From positions 62,001-126,000 of the forward strand of contig NZ_JAVXZY010000005.1 of the NCBI RefSeq assembly GCF_032337115.1: DNA of 64,000 nucleotides, written 5' to 3'. The notes under the pieces are model-generated. The model did not search any database and was not told where the DNA came from. It worked only from the letters and a program-made list of their open reading frames with translations. Below are positions 26,882-36,074 of this stretch, piece after piece. The DNA comes from Roseateles_C aquae. GTDB lineage: Bacteria; Pseudomonadota; Gammaproteobacteria; Burkholderiales; Burkholderiaceae_C. Both the position numbers and the translations under genes were made by a program. Position 1 is the stretch's first letter. Every line of letters starts with the position of its first letter.

Positions 26882-27870
26882 TGACTGCCGCCGCCACCCC
26901 CAGCTTTGCGCACACCACCGTGCTGCTCAACGAGACCGTCGACGGCGTGCTCAATGACCCGGCCGGCATTTATGTCGACGGCACCTTTGGCCGCGGCGGT
27001 CACTCGCGGCTGCTCTTGACCCGGCTGGCGCCCGAGGGGAGGTTGATCGCGATCGATCGCGACCCCGAGGCCATCGCGGCAGCCACGACGGGCGAGACGC
27101 GGGTCACAGACCCGCGTTTTTCCATCTGCCACAGCGCCTTCGCCGATATGCAGGCCCAGTTGGACAGTCTGGGCGTGCAGCAGGTGCAGGGCATTCTGCT
27201 CGACCTGGGTGTGTCCAGCCCGCAGATCGACAACCCGGCCCGCGGTTTCAGTTTCCGTTTTGAAGGGCCGCTGGACATGCGCATGGACACGACGCGGGGC
27301 GAAAGCGCCGCCGACTTCCTCGCCCGTGCCGACGAACGCAGCATCACCGAGGTCATCAGGAATTATGGGGAAGAACGGTTTGCTTCACAGATTGCAAAGG
27401 CGCTTGTTGCTCGCCGGGAAAGCGGGAGTCCTGTACGAAGCACTGCCGAGCTTTCCAAAGTCGTGGCTGGTGCAGTCAAAACCCGCGAACCGGGCCAGGA
27501 CCCTGCAACGCGCACATTTCAAGCGCTTCGGATTTTCGTCAACGCCGAGCTTGAGGAGCTCGAGCAGGGGCTGAATGCGGCGCTGCAGCTGCTGGCGCCC
27601 GGCGGGCGGCTGGCGGTGATCAGTTTCCATTCGCTGGAAGACCGCATCGTCAAGAACTTCATTGCCACCCACAGCAAGGATGTGGTCGACCGCCGCGCGA
27701 TGTTTGCGCCACCCAAGGCCCTGGTGCTGAAGGCGCTGGGCCGCATCAAGCCCAGCGAGGCCGAGGTGCGCGCCAACCCACGTTCGCGCTCCGCCGTGCT
27801 GCGCGTGGCCGAGCGCACCGAGGCGCCCTTGCCGCCGGTCCATGAGCGGCGGCGCGGAGGCGAGCGGTGA
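26881..27870 (+). CDS. rsmH: 16S rRNA (cytosine1402-N4)-methyltransferase RsmH (MraW)
   Basis: 329 residues. The SAM-binding motif is YVDGTFGRGGHSRLLL; GILLDLGVSSPQID and GFSFRFEGPLDMRMD are RsmH signatures, and IRNYGEERFASQIAKAL and ISFHSLEDRIVKNF complete the set. It methylates N4 of C1402 in 16S rRNA. It is coupled to mraZ (1-base overlap) and ftsL (4-base overlap). An internal stretch at about 27356-27540 has clearly different codon use, with about 50% G+C in its first 60 bases against about 72% just after it, while the protein sequence stays canonical. Confidence 0.96.
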   Translation: MTAAATPSFAHTTVLLNETVDGVLNDPAGIYVDGTFGRGGHSRLLLTRLAPEGRLIAIDRDPEAIAAATTGETRVTDPRFSICHSAFADMQAQLDSLGVQQVQGILLDLGVSSPQIDNPARGFSFRFEGPLDMRMDTTRGESAADFLARADERSITEVIRNYGEERFASQIAKALVARRESGSPVRSTAELSKVVAGAVKTREPGQDPATRTFQALRIFVNAELEELEQGLNAALQLLAPGGRLAVISFHSLEDRIVKNFIATHSKDVVDRRAMFAPPKALVLKALGRIKPSEAEVRANPRSRSAVLRVAERTEAPLPPVHERRRGGER

Positions 27871-28187
27871 GCCGGCTGAACCTCGTGCTGCTGCTGGCCG
27901 TGCTGTTGTCCGGCCTCTATCTGGTGCGCAGCGCCTATGACGCGCGCCGGCTGTTCACCGAGCTCGACCGTGCCCAGACCGAAGGCCGCCGGCTCGATGC
28001 CGATCACCAACGCCTGCTGGCCGAGCGCCATGCGCAGGCCACCAATCTGCGTGTCGAGCAGGTCGCCCGCGAGCGCCTGCGCATGCGCGCGATCACGCCG
28101 GCGATCAGCGTCGAGCTGAACGCGCCGCAGGCCGCCGCATCGGCAGCCGCCGGTGGCGGCGCTGCCGCCCAGGGAGCGCGGCCATGA
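27867..28187 (+). CDS. ftsL: Cell division protein FtsL
   Basis: 106 residues with a GTG start overlapping the rsmH stop (GTGA). One N-terminal transmembrane helix (LNLVLLLAVLLSGLYLV) is followed by a periplasmic coiled coil (ARRLFTELDRAQTEGRRLDADHQRLLAERH) and an Ala/Gly-rich tail. FtsL forms a complex with FtsB and FtsQ that activates FtsWI at the septum. Identification rests on topology and position between rsmH and ftsI, as FtsL sequences diverge strongly. Its stop overlaps the first ftsI start by four bases. Confidence 0.9.
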   Translation: MSRLNLVLLLAVLLSGLYLVRSAYDARRLFTELDRAQTEGRRLDADHQRLLAERHAQATNLRVEQVARERLRMRAITPAISVELNAPQAAASAAAGGGAAAQGARP

Positions 28188-29989
28188 GCTGGCGCGACAA
28201 GCTGTTTGGCCAAGGCAAGCGCAGCGGTGCACGGGCGCTGAACACGCGCGCGGTCAGCTACTCCAGCAGTCCGCTGCTGGCGTCCAAGACGCCGCCCTGG
28301 CGCTCGCGCTTTCTGGTTGCCCTGGTCGGTTTGGCCTTCGCTGGTCTGTTGGCTCGCGCCCTGTATGTGCAGGTGATTGCCGAGGAGTTCTTCAAGCGCC
28401 AGGGCGAGGCTCGCTATTCCCACACGGTCGAGTTGCCGGCCAGTCGCGGTCGCATCGTCGACCGCAGCGGCCAGGTGCTGGCCTCCAGCGTGGCCGTGCC
28501 CTCGATCTGGGCCTTTCCCAAGGAAGTGGACGCCGATCCGGTCAAACGCGCCGAGCTGGCCAAGATTCTCGGCCTCAGTGCCCAGGAGCTGGACAAACGC
28601 CTCGATCCGGCCACACGTTTTGTCTTTCTGCGCCGCCAGGCCGATGACGACACGGCCGCGCGCATCAAGGCGCTGAACCTCAAGGGCGTGTTCCAGGACC
28701 GCGAGTACAAACGTCAATACCCGGAAGGTGAAGCGGCCGCCCATGTGGTGGGCTTCACCAATTTGGAAGAGCGCGGCCAGGAAGGCATCGAGCTGGCCTT
28801 CCAGAAGGATCTGCAGGGCCGTGACGGCACCCGCTCGGTGGTGCGCGACCGCCTGGGCCGTGTGGTCGAAGACACCGGCGAGCGCGTGCCGGCGATGAAT
28901 GGCCGCGATATCGATCTGTCGATCGACTCCAAGGTGCAGTTCTTTGCCTACCAGCGCATCCGCGACGCGGTGGCCGAGCACAAGGCCAAGGCCGGCTCGG
29001 TGGTGGTGCTGGACGTGCAGACCGGCGAGGTGCTGGCACTGGCCAACTTCCCCAGCTACGACCCCGGCTCGCGCCAGAACCTCTCTGGCGAGCAGCTGCG
29101 CAACCGCGCGTTGACCGACGTCTTCGAGCCCGGCTCGACGATGAAGCCCATCATCATGGCTTTGGCGCTGGAGACCGGCCGGGTGACGCCGGAAACACCG
29201 ATCGATACCTCGCCGGGCCGCATGACCGTGACCGGCTCGGTGATCACCGATGCCCACCCGCATGGCGTGCTCTCGGCCGCCGAGGTGATCCAGAAATCGT
29301 CCAACGTTGGCATCACCAAGCTCGCGCTGCAGATGCAGGCGCGCGAGATGCACGAGGTGTTCACCGCCGTCGGGCTGGGGCAGCGCCCGCAGATCAATTT
29401 CCCCGGGGCAGTGACCGGCAAGCTGCGCCCGTTCAAGACCTGGCGTCCGATCGAGCAGGCGACGATGAGCTATGGCTACGGGCTGTCGGCCTCGCTGTTC
29501 CAGCTGGCCCGGGCCTACACCGTGTTTGCCCGCGATGGCGAGGTGATACCGGTGACGATGATGCGCCAGCCCAGCAGCGATCCGGTGCCTGGCATCCGCG
29601 TCTTCTCGCCGAAGACGGCGCAGCAGGTTCGCACCATGCTGCAGATGGCTGCCGGTCCCGGCGGCACAGCGCCCGATGCGATGGTCAGCGGCTACAGCGT
29701 CGGTGGCAAGTCGGGCACCGCACACAAGCAGGAAGGCCGCACCTACGCTGGTCACAAGTACCGTTCCTGGTTTGTCGGCGTCGCGCCGGTCAGCAAGCCG
29801 CGCATCGTTGTCGCCGTGATGGTCGACGAGCCGAGCAATGGCGTTCACTACGGCGGCGCGGTGGCCGGTCCGGTGTTCAGCCGCGTCGTCGCGCAAACCC
29901 TGCGTCAGCTGGGCGTGCCGCCGGATCTAGAGGTCAAGCCGCAGATCGTCGCCAGCAGCAAGCCGCAGGCGGTCGAGGAAAGCTTCTGA
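28184..29989 (+). CDS. ftsI: Peptidoglycan transpeptidase FtsI (PBP3), first copy
   Basis: 601 residues. A short cytoplasmic N-terminus and one transmembrane helix (FLVALVGLAFAGLLARALYV) precede the pedestal domain (LPASRGRIVDRSGQVLA). The transpeptidase domain has all catalytic motifs: SxxK as STMK with Ser318 and Lys321, SSN at 372-374, and KSGT starting at Lys509. It cross-links septal peptidoglycan with FtsW. It is coupled to ftsL by a 4-base overlap, the standard ftsI position. A second complete ftsI-like gene starts eight bases after its stop, and the two share long exact DNA tracts (32 bases at 28718, 36 bases at 28764). Confidence 0.95.
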   Translation: MSWRDKLFGQGKRSGARALNTRAVSYSSSPLLASKTPPWRSRFLVALVGLAFAGLLARALYVQVIAEEFFKRQGEARYSHTVELPASRGRIVDRSGQVLASSVAVPSIWAFPKEVDADPVKRAELAKILGLSAQELDKRLDPATRFVFLRRQADDDTAARIKALNLKGVFQDREYKRQYPEGEAAAHVVGFTNLEERGQEGIELAFQKDLQGRDGTRSVVRDRLGRVVEDTGERVPAMNGRDIDLSIDSKVQFFAYQRIRDAVAEHKAKAGSVVVLDVQTGEVLALANFPSYDPGSRQNLSGEQLRNRALTDVFEPGSTMKPIIMALALETGRVTPETPIDTSPGRMTVTGSVITDAHPHGVLSAAEVIQKSSNVGITKLALQMQAREMHEVFTAVGLGQRPQINFPGAVTGKLRPFKTWRPIEQATMSYGYGLSASLFQLARAYTVFARDGEVIPVTMMRQPSSDPVPGIRVFSPKTAQQVRTMLQMAAGPGGTAPDAMVSGYSVGGKSGTAHKQEGRTYAGHKYRSWFVGVAPVSKPRIVVAVMVDEPSNGVHYGGAVAGPVFSRVVAQTLRQLGVPPDLEVKPQIVASSKPQAVEESF

Positions 29990-29997
29990 GGCCGGCG

Positions 29998-31866
29998 ATG
30001 CAGTTCAAGTCGCCCCCCCTGATCCAGGCGCTGCAGCGCGCAATGCCGCGCCGCGGCACCTTGGGCAAAAGCCATGGCCTCAGCTATGGCCAGAGCCCGC
30101 TGCTGGCCGCGCCGACACCGGCCTGGCGCTCGCAGTTCCTGCTTGGCCTGGTGGGCCTGGCCTTCGCTGGCCTGCTCGGCCGCACGCTTTATGTGCAGGC
30201 CATCGCCACCGACTTCTTCAAGAAGCAGGGGCAGGTGCGCACCGTTCATCAGCTGGAGCTGCCGGCCAGCCGCGGCAGCATCAGCGACCGCAGTGGCCAG
30301 CTGCTGGCCACCAGCGTCGCGGTGCCGTCCTTCTGGGCGATTCCGGGCGAGGTCGATGCCGACCCGGCCAAGCGCCGCGCGCTGGCCGCCGCACTCGGCC
30401 TCAGTGCCGAAGAGCTGCAGAAGAAGCTCGATCCGAACAGCCGCTTCGTCTGGCTGCTGCGCCACGCCAGCGAGCAGCAGCTGGCCCAGCTGCAGGCCTT
30501 GAAGCTCAAGGGCGTGTTCCAGGAACGTGAATACCAGCGCCGCTACCCGGAAGGTGAAGCGGCCGCCCATGTGGTCGGTTTCACCAATCTGGAAGAGCGC
30601 GGCCAGGAAGGCATCGAGCTGGCCTACCAGCAGGATTTGCAGGGGCAGGATGGGCAGCGCGCCGTTGTGCGCGATCGGCTGGGCCGCATCGTCGAGGACG
30701 TCGGCGAGCGGGTGCCGGCGGTCAATGGCCATGATCTGGCCCTGTCGATTGACGCAAAGGTGCAGTACTACGCCTATCAGCGCATCCGCGACGCGGTGCA
30801 GGCCAACGGTGCCAAGGCCGGCTCGGTGGTGGTGCTGGATACGCTCAGCGGCGAGGTGCTGGCCTTGGCCAACTACCCCAGCTACAAGCCCGATGAGCGC
30901 CAGCATCTGAGCGGTGCCCAGCTGCGCAATCGCGCGCTGACCGATGTCTTCGAGCCCGGCTCGACGATGAAACCGTTCACCGTCAGCCTGGCGCTGGACA
31001 GCGGCCGGGTGCGTCCCGACACCGTCATTGACGTGTCGCCGGGCACGATGACCATCAATGGCGCGACGATCTCCGATGCCCACGCCGCCGGCGCGCTGAC
31101 CGTGGCGCAGGTGATCCAGAAGTCCAGCAATATCGGCACCGTCAAGATGGCGCTGCAGATGCCGGCGCGCGAGCTGCACGAGATGTTCAGCGCCATTGGC
31201 CTGGGCCAGCGGCCCGACATCAAGTTCCCCGGCGCCGTGACTGGCCGGCTGCGCCCCTACAAGAGCTGGCGCACCATCGAGCAGGCGACGATGAGCTATG
31301 GCTACGGCCTGTCGGCCTCGCTGTTCCAGCTGGCCCATGCCTACACCGTGTTCGCCCGCGATGGCGAGCTGATCCCGGTGACCCTGCTCAAGCGCGGCAG
31401 CGCCGAGCCCGTGCCCGGCAGCCGCGTGTTCTCGGCCGCCACGGCGCGCACCATGCGCCAGATGCTGCAGACCGTCACCGCCCCGGGCGGCACCTCGCCG
31501 CAGGCGCAGGTGGCCGGCTACAGCGTTGGCGGCAAGTCGGGCACCGCCTACAAGCAGGAAGGCACCGGCTACAACAAGAGCAAGTACCGCTCCTGGTTTG
31601 TCGGCCTGGCGCCGATCAGCAAGCCGCGCATCGTCGTCGCGGTGATGCTCGATGAGCCGACGGCGCAATTCCACGATGGCGGCCGTGTCGCCGGCCCGGT
31701 GTTTGCCGAGGTCGTCGCGCAAAGCCTGCGCCTGCTCAAGGTGCCGGCCGATCTGGACGTCAAGGCGCACATCCAGGCCGCTGTCGAGCCCGCCAGTACC
31801 TCTTTCTGGAGCCTCCAGCAGGCTTCCGTTTCCAACCTTTCCAGCTGCCAGGGCCTGACATGCTGA
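29998..31866 (+). CDS. Second FtsI-like transpeptidase (tandem PBP3 paralogue)
   Basis: 622 residues, collinear with the preceding FtsI over almost its full length. All motifs are kept: STMK (Ser322, Lys325), SSN (376-378) and KSGT (from Lys513), plus the N-terminal helix (FLLGLVGLAFAGLLGRTLYV) and the pedestal motif LPASRGSISDRSGQLLA. Differences cluster in the cytoplasmic N-terminus (MQFKSPPLIQALQRAMPRRG) and in a longer C-terminal tail after the transpeptidase domain. There are no frameshifts, so it is expected to be active. The last seven bases overlap murE. It could be a conditional or specialised septal PBP, or a redundant copy that changes beta-lactam response. Confidence 0.92.
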   Translation: MQFKSPPLIQALQRAMPRRGTLGKSHGLSYGQSPLLAAPTPAWRSQFLLGLVGLAFAGLLGRTLYVQAIATDFFKKQGQVRTVHQLELPASRGSISDRSGQLLATSVAVPSFWAIPGEVDADPAKRRALAAALGLSAEELQKKLDPNSRFVWLLRHASEQQLAQLQALKLKGVFQEREYQRRYPEGEAAAHVVGFTNLEERGQEGIELAYQQDLQGQDGQRAVVRDRLGRIVEDVGERVPAVNGHDLALSIDAKVQYYAYQRIRDAVQANGAKAGSVVVLDTLSGEVLALANYPSYKPDERQHLSGAQLRNRALTDVFEPGSTMKPFTVSLALDSGRVRPDTVIDVSPGTMTINGATISDAHAAGALTVAQVIQKSSNIGTVKMALQMPARELHEMFSAIGLGQRPDIKFPGAVTGRLRPYKSWRTIEQATMSYGYGLSASLFQLAHAYTVFARDGELIPVTLLKRGSAEPVPGSRVFSAATARTMRQMLQTVTAPGGTSPQAQVAGYSVGGKSGTAYKQEGTGYNKSKYRSWFVGLAPISKPRIVVAVMLDEPTAQFHDGGRVAGPVFAEVVAQSLRLLKVPADLDVKAHIQAAVEPASTSFWSLQQASVSNLSSCQGLTC

Positions 31867-33359
31867 CCCATCTGAAATCCCCTGAAGCCGCGGCCCGCTG
31901 GCTGCAGGAATGGACCACCGGCCAGCTGCGCACCGACAGCCGCCGCGTCCACCACGGCGATGCCTTCATCGCCTGGCCCGGCTATACCCGTGACGGCCGC
32001 GAGTTCGTCAATGCCGCGCTCGAGGCCGGCGCCGCCACCTGCCTGGTCGAAGACGAGGATGTGGCCCGCTATGGCTTTGCCGATGCCCGCGTCGCCACAC
32101 TGCCGGGCCTGCGCGCCAAGACCGGCCTGATCGCCGCCGCCTACTTCGGCGAACCGTCCAGGGCGCTGAATGTGGTGGCCACCACCGGCACCAATGGCAA
32201 GACCTCGACTGCCTGGTGGACCGCGCAGGCGCTGTCCCTGCTGGGTCAGCGCTGTGGCGTGGTCGGCACGCTGGGTGTGGGCGAGCCGCCGCTGCCGGGC
32301 CAGCCGGCGCAGATCGAATACACCGGCCTGACGACGCCTGACCCGGTGCTGTTGCAGGCGGCTTTTCACCGGATGCAGCAGGACGGCTTTGGCGCCTGCG
32401 CGATCGAGGCCTCGTCGATCGGTGTCAACGAGCACCGGCTGGGCGGCACCCATATCAAGGTGGCGCTGTTCACCAACTTCACCCAGGATCATCTGGACTA
32501 CCACGGCAGCATGGAGGCCTACTGGGCCTGCAAGCGCGCGCTGTTCAACTGGCCGGGCCTGCAATCGGCGGTGCTCAATGCCGACGATGCCAAGGGCGCG
32601 GCGCTGGCCATCGAGCTGGCCGGCCGGCTGGACGTCTGGAGCTACGGTCTCAATCGCAATGATGTGCGCCTGGCCGCGCTGGACCTGCATTACCGCGCCG
32701 GCGGCCTGGCCTTCACGCTGCAGGAGCAGGGCGCGGCGCCGCTGCTGGTCGAGACCGGGCTGATCGGTGAGTACAACGTCGGGAATCTGCTGGCCGTGAT
32801 CGGCGGCCTGCGTGCGCTGGGCCATTCGCTGGCCGATGTGGCCCGTGTGGCCGCGTTGGTGACGCCGGTGCCGGGCCGCATGCAGCGGGTCGGCAATGGC
32901 CGCGAGCTGCCGCAGCTGGTGGTCGACTATGCCCACACGCCCGACGCGCTGGACAAGGCGCTGCAGGCGCTGCAGCCGCTGGCCGCGGCCCGCGGCGGCA
33001 AGCTGCTCTGCGTGTTCGGCTGCGGCGGCAATCGCGATCGCGCCAAGCGGCCGCTGATGGGCGCGATTGCTGCGCGGCTGGCGGCGCGCGTGATCATCAC
33101 CAGCGACAACCCGCGCCACGAGGTGCCCGAACAGATCCTGGCCGATATCGAAGCTGGTTTGGACGCCGCCGCGCCGCGCCTGGTGCTGGCCGATCGCCGC
33201 GCGGCGATTGCGCAGGCCGTGCTGGAAGCTGACGCCCGCGATGTGGTGCTGGTGGCCGGCAAGGGGCATGAGGACTATCAGGAGATTGCCGGCGAGCGCC
33301 TGCCTTTCTCCGACGTGGACGAAGCGCGGCTGGCGCTGATCGCGAGGGCGGGCCTGTGA
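31860..33359 (+). CDS. murE: UDP-MurNAc-tripeptide synthetase MurE
   Basis: 499 residues. The ATP-binding loop is ATTGTNGKTS. The C-terminal motif SDNPRHE (the DNPR sequence that recognises meso-diaminopimelate) and VDYAHTPDAL identify a diaminopimelate-adding enzyme. It adds the third residue to UDP-MurNAc-L-Ala-D-Glu in the cytoplasm. The start overlaps the end of the second ftsI by seven bases, and the stop overlaps murF by four (GTGA). Confidence 0.96.
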   Translation: MLTHLKSPEAAARWLQEWTTGQLRTDSRRVHHGDAFIAWPGYTRDGREFVNAALEAGAATCLVEDEDVARYGFADARVATLPGLRAKTGLIAAAYFGEPSRALNVVATTGTNGKTSTAWWTAQALSLLGQRCGVVGTLGVGEPPLPGQPAQIEYTGLTTPDPVLLQAAFHRMQQDGFGACAIEASSIGVNEHRLGGTHIKVALFTNFTQDHLDYHGSMEAYWACKRALFNWPGLQSAVLNADDAKGAALAIELAGRLDVWSYGLNRNDVRLAALDLHYRAGGLAFTLQEQGAAPLLVETGLIGEYNVGNLLAVIGGLRALGHSLADVARVAALVTPVPGRMQRVGNGRELPQLVVDYAHTPDALDKALQALQPLAAARGGKLLCVFGCGGNRDRAKRPLMGAIAARLAARVIITSDNPRHEVPEQILADIEAGLDAAAPRLVLADRRAAIAQAVLEADARDVVLVAGKGHEDYQEIAGERLPFSDVDEARLALIARAGL

Positions 33360-34783
33360 GTACCGATATGTTGAGCCTGGCCGAGGCCTTCGCGCTGCTG
33401 CAGCCGGCCATTCCCGGCGCGCGCCTGATTGGCGATGGCGCCATCCGCCTGAACCGCGTGTACACCGACACGCGCAGCCTGCAGGCCGGCGATCTGTTCG
33501 TCGCCCTGCGCGGCGACAGCTTCGATGCCAACGAGTTTCTGCCGCAGGCCCGCACGGCCGGTGCTGCCGCGGCGATTGCCGAGCGCGGCCTGGAGGCCGC
33601 CGGTCTGGCTGGCATCGAGGTGCCCGATGCCCGCGCCGCCCTGGGCGCGCTGGCCGCCGGCTGGCGTCGCCGCTGCGAGCTGCCGGTGATTGCGGTGACC
33701 GGCAGCAATGGCAAGACCACGGTCACGCAGATGATCGCCAGCATCCTGCGCGCCTGGGTGGGCGAGGGGGCGCTGGCCACCGAGGGCAGCTTCAACAACG
33801 ACATCGGCGTGCCGCTGACGCTGTTGCGCCTGCGCCAGAACGAGGTGCAGTGGCACCGCGCGGCCGTCGTCGAGCTGGGCATGAACCATGTCGGCGAGAT
33901 CGCGCCGCTGGCCGCGATGGCACAGCCAACGGTGGCTCTGGTCAACAACGCCCAGCGCGAGCATCAGGAGTTTCTGCAGACCGTCGAGGCCACCGCGCAT
34001 GAGAACGGCGAGGTCATCAAGGCCTTGGGCGCCGCCGGTGTGGCGGTGTTCCCGGCCGAGGATGCCTGCGCGCCGATCTGGCACCAGCTGGCCGGCGCGC
34101 GCGCGCACCTCAGCTTTGCCTTGCAAGGGCAGGCCGATGTGATGGGCCGGGCACGCTGGATGGATGCGGGTCATTGGGCGCTGGAGCTGCAAACGCCGGC
34201 CGGCGATGCCCCGGTGGTGCTCAGCGTCGTCGGTTTGCACAATGTGCGCAACGCCCTGGCGGCTGCCACCTGCGCGCTGGCCGCCGGTGCGCCGCTGGCC
34301 GCCGTCGTGCGCGGCCTGGAGGATTTTCAACCAGTGGCCGGGCGCTCGCGCCCGCAACAGCTGCAGCTGCAAGGCCGGCGCATCACGCTGATCGACGACA
34401 GCTACAACGCCAACCCGGACAGCGTGCGCGCCGCCATCGATGTGCTGGCTGAAATGCCGGGCGCCAGCTGGCTGGTGCTCGGCGATATGGGCGAGGTGGG
34501 CGACCAGGGCCCGGCCTTCCACCGCGAGGTGGGCGCCTATGCGGCCGCACGTGGTGTCGCCGCGCTGTGGACGGCCGGCAGTGCTGCCGCCGATGCCGCG
34601 GCCGCCTACACCTACGGGCAAGGTAGTGCCGGACGCGCCTTTGCGACGCTAGAAGATTTGCTGCAGGCGCTGGATCAGTCGCCGCAGTTCCAGAACGTGC
34701 TCATCAAGGGGTCGAAGTTCATGAAGATGGGCAAGGTTGTCGCGGCGCTGCAGGCTGCCGCAGGAGGCTCGCATGCTGCTTAG
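33356..34783 (+). CDS. murF: UDP-MurNAc-tripeptide--D-Ala-D-Ala ligase MurF
   Basis: 475 residues from a GTG start overlapping the murE stop. It has the P-loop VTGSNGKTTVTQM, the central AVVELGMNHVGEI segment and the C-terminal DDSYNANPDS motif, all standard for MurF. It attaches D-Ala-D-Ala to complete the UDP-MurNAc-pentapeptide. The 3' end overlaps mraY by 11 bases and includes its ribosome site. Confidence 0.96.
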   Translation: MSTDMLSLAEAFALLQPAIPGARLIGDGAIRLNRVYTDTRSLQAGDLFVALRGDSFDANEFLPQARTAGAAAAIAERGLEAAGLAGIEVPDARAALGALAAGWRRRCELPVIAVTGSNGKTTVTQMIASILRAWVGEGALATEGSFNNDIGVPLTLLRLRQNEVQWHRAAVVELGMNHVGEIAPLAAMAQPTVALVNNAQREHQEFLQTVEATAHENGEVIKALGAAGVAVFPAEDACAPIWHQLAGARAHLSFALQGQADVMGRARWMDAGHWALELQTPAGDAPVVLSVVGLHNVRNALAAATCALAAGAPLAAVVRGLEDFQPVAGRSRPQQLQLQGRRITLIDDSYNANPDSVRAAIDVLAEMPGASWLVLGDMGEVGDQGPAFHREVGAYAAARGVAALWTAGSAAADAAAAYTYGQGSAGRAFATLEDLLQALDQSPQFQNVLIKGSKFMKMGKVVAALQAAAGGSHAA

Positions 34784-35951
34784 TCTGGCGCAGTGGCTGC
34801 AGAACCACTATCCCGATCTGGGGTTTTTGCGGGTCTTCCAGTACATCACCTTCCGCGCGGTGATGGCAGCGATGACCTCGCTCCTGATCGGCCTGGCCTT
34901 CGGGCCCTGGGTGATCCGCCGTCTGACCGAAATGAAGATCGGCCAGCCCATCCGCGAGTACGGCGTGCAGCAGCACCTGGCCAAGAGCGGCACGCCGACC
35001 ATGGGTGGCGTGCTGATCCTGATCGGCATCGGCATCTCGACGCTGCTGTGGTTCGACTGGAGCAACCGATTCGTCTGGGTCGTGATGGTGGTGACCATGG
35101 GCTTTGGTGCGGTCGGCTGGGTTGATGACTGGCGCAAGGTCGTGGACAAGAACCCCGAGGGCATGGCCAGCCGCGAGAAGTTCTTCTGGCAGTCGCTGAT
35201 CGGCCTCGCCGCTGCGCTCTACCTGGCGTTCAGCGTGTCGGAGACTTCCATCCTCGGCGTCGTGCAGCTGTTCTTCCGCTGGGTGACCAGCGGTTTCTCG
35301 ACCGAGCTGCCGCCGCGCGCCGACCTGATGCTGCCCTTCTTCAAGACGGTCAGCTACCCGCTGGGTGTGTTCGGCTTCATCGGCCTGTCCTACTTTGTCA
35401 TCGTTGGCACCAGCAATGCGGTGAACTTCACCGACGGGCTGGACGGCCTGGCCATCATGCCGGTGGTGATGGTCGGCTCGGCGCTGGGCGTGTTTGCCTA
35501 TGTGACCGGCTCCTCGGTCTACAGCAAGTACCTGCTCTTTCCCTACATCCCGGGCAGCGGCGAGCTGCTGATCTTCTGCGCCGCGATGGCGGGGGCAGGT
35601 CTTGCCTTTCTGTGGTTCAACACCCACCCGGCCCAGGTCTTCATGGGCGATGTGGGCGCGCTGGCACTGGGCGGCGCGCTGGGCACGCTGGCGGTGATCA
35701 CGCGGCAGGAAATCGTGCTGGGCATCATGGGCGGCGTGTTCGTCGCCGAGGTGATGTCGGTGATGCTGCAGGTCAGCTGGTTCAAATACACCAAGAAGAA
35801 GTTCGGCGAGGGCCGTCGCATCTTCAAGATGGCGCCGCTGCACCACCACTTCGAGAAGTCGGGCTGGAAGGAGACCCAGGTGGTTGTTCGCTTCTGGATC
35901 ATCACCATGCTGCTGTGCCTCATCGGCCTGGCCAGCTTGAAGCTCCGCTAG
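34773..35951 (+). CDS. mraY: Phospho-MurNAc-pentapeptide transferase MraY
   Basis: 392 residues from the ATG at 34773, which has an ideal AGGAGG site inside murF. It is an integral membrane protein with about ten helices. The signature motifs are KSGTPTMGG, the aspartate pair in VGWVDDWRK, NFTDGLDGLA, FMGDVGALALGG and the cytoplasmic HHH (APLHHHFE). It transfers phospho-MurNAc-pentapeptide to undecaprenyl phosphate to make lipid I. It is the last gene before the only sizeable gap in the mur-fts series. Confidence 0.97.
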   Translation: MLLSLAQWLQNHYPDLGFLRVFQYITFRAVMAAMTSLLIGLAFGPWVIRRLTEMKIGQPIREYGVQQHLAKSGTPTMGGVLILIGIGISTLLWFDWSNRFVWVVMVVTMGFGAVGWVDDWRKVVDKNPEGMASREKFFWQSLIGLAAALYLAFSVSETSILGVVQLFFRWVTSGFSTELPPRADLMLPFFKTVSYPLGVFGFIGLSYFVIVGTSNAVNFTDGLDGLAIMPVVMVGSALGVFAYVTGSSVYSKYLLFPYIPGSGELLIFCAAMAGAGLAFLWFNTHPAQVFMGDVGALALGGALGTLAVITRQEIVLGIMGGVFVAEVMSVMLQVSWFKYTKKKFGEGRRIFKMAPLHHHFEKSGWKETQVVVRFWIITMLLCLIGLASLKLR

Positions 35952-35955
35952 TCAT

Positions 35956-36045
35956 ATGACCCACCCCCTACGCGCTCTGCGCGCCCCCTCGAAGGGGGCG
36001 AGCTCGACGGACCGGCGGAGCCGGATCCGTGAGCTCCGCTGGGTT
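35956..36045. repeat. Palindromic intergenic repeat inside the division cluster
   Basis: The 123-base gap between mraY and murD holds a strong hairpin CGCCCCCT/AGGGGGCG (35982-35989 with 35993-36000, loop CGA). Next is an imperfect hairpin CGGACCGG/CCGGATCCG enclosed by GAGCTC direct/palindromic repeats. The opening CGCGCTCTGCGCGCCCCCTC style is typical of short repeats scattered through Comamonadaceae-related genomes. A related core occurs at about 17893-17904. It could attenuate, process or stabilise the cluster mRNA. Confidence 0.6.
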
Positions 36046-36074
36046 TTGGCGGCGCAATTCTTCGAGAGGCTTGC

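Noticed and set aside
28004..31770. Very long open frames antisense to the two ftsI genes
   Set aside because: They mirror GC-rich codons of real genes on the other strand, are His/Arg/Gln/Gly-rich without any domain, and appear similarly opposite most genes here (for example 41516-43846 and 54709-57546).
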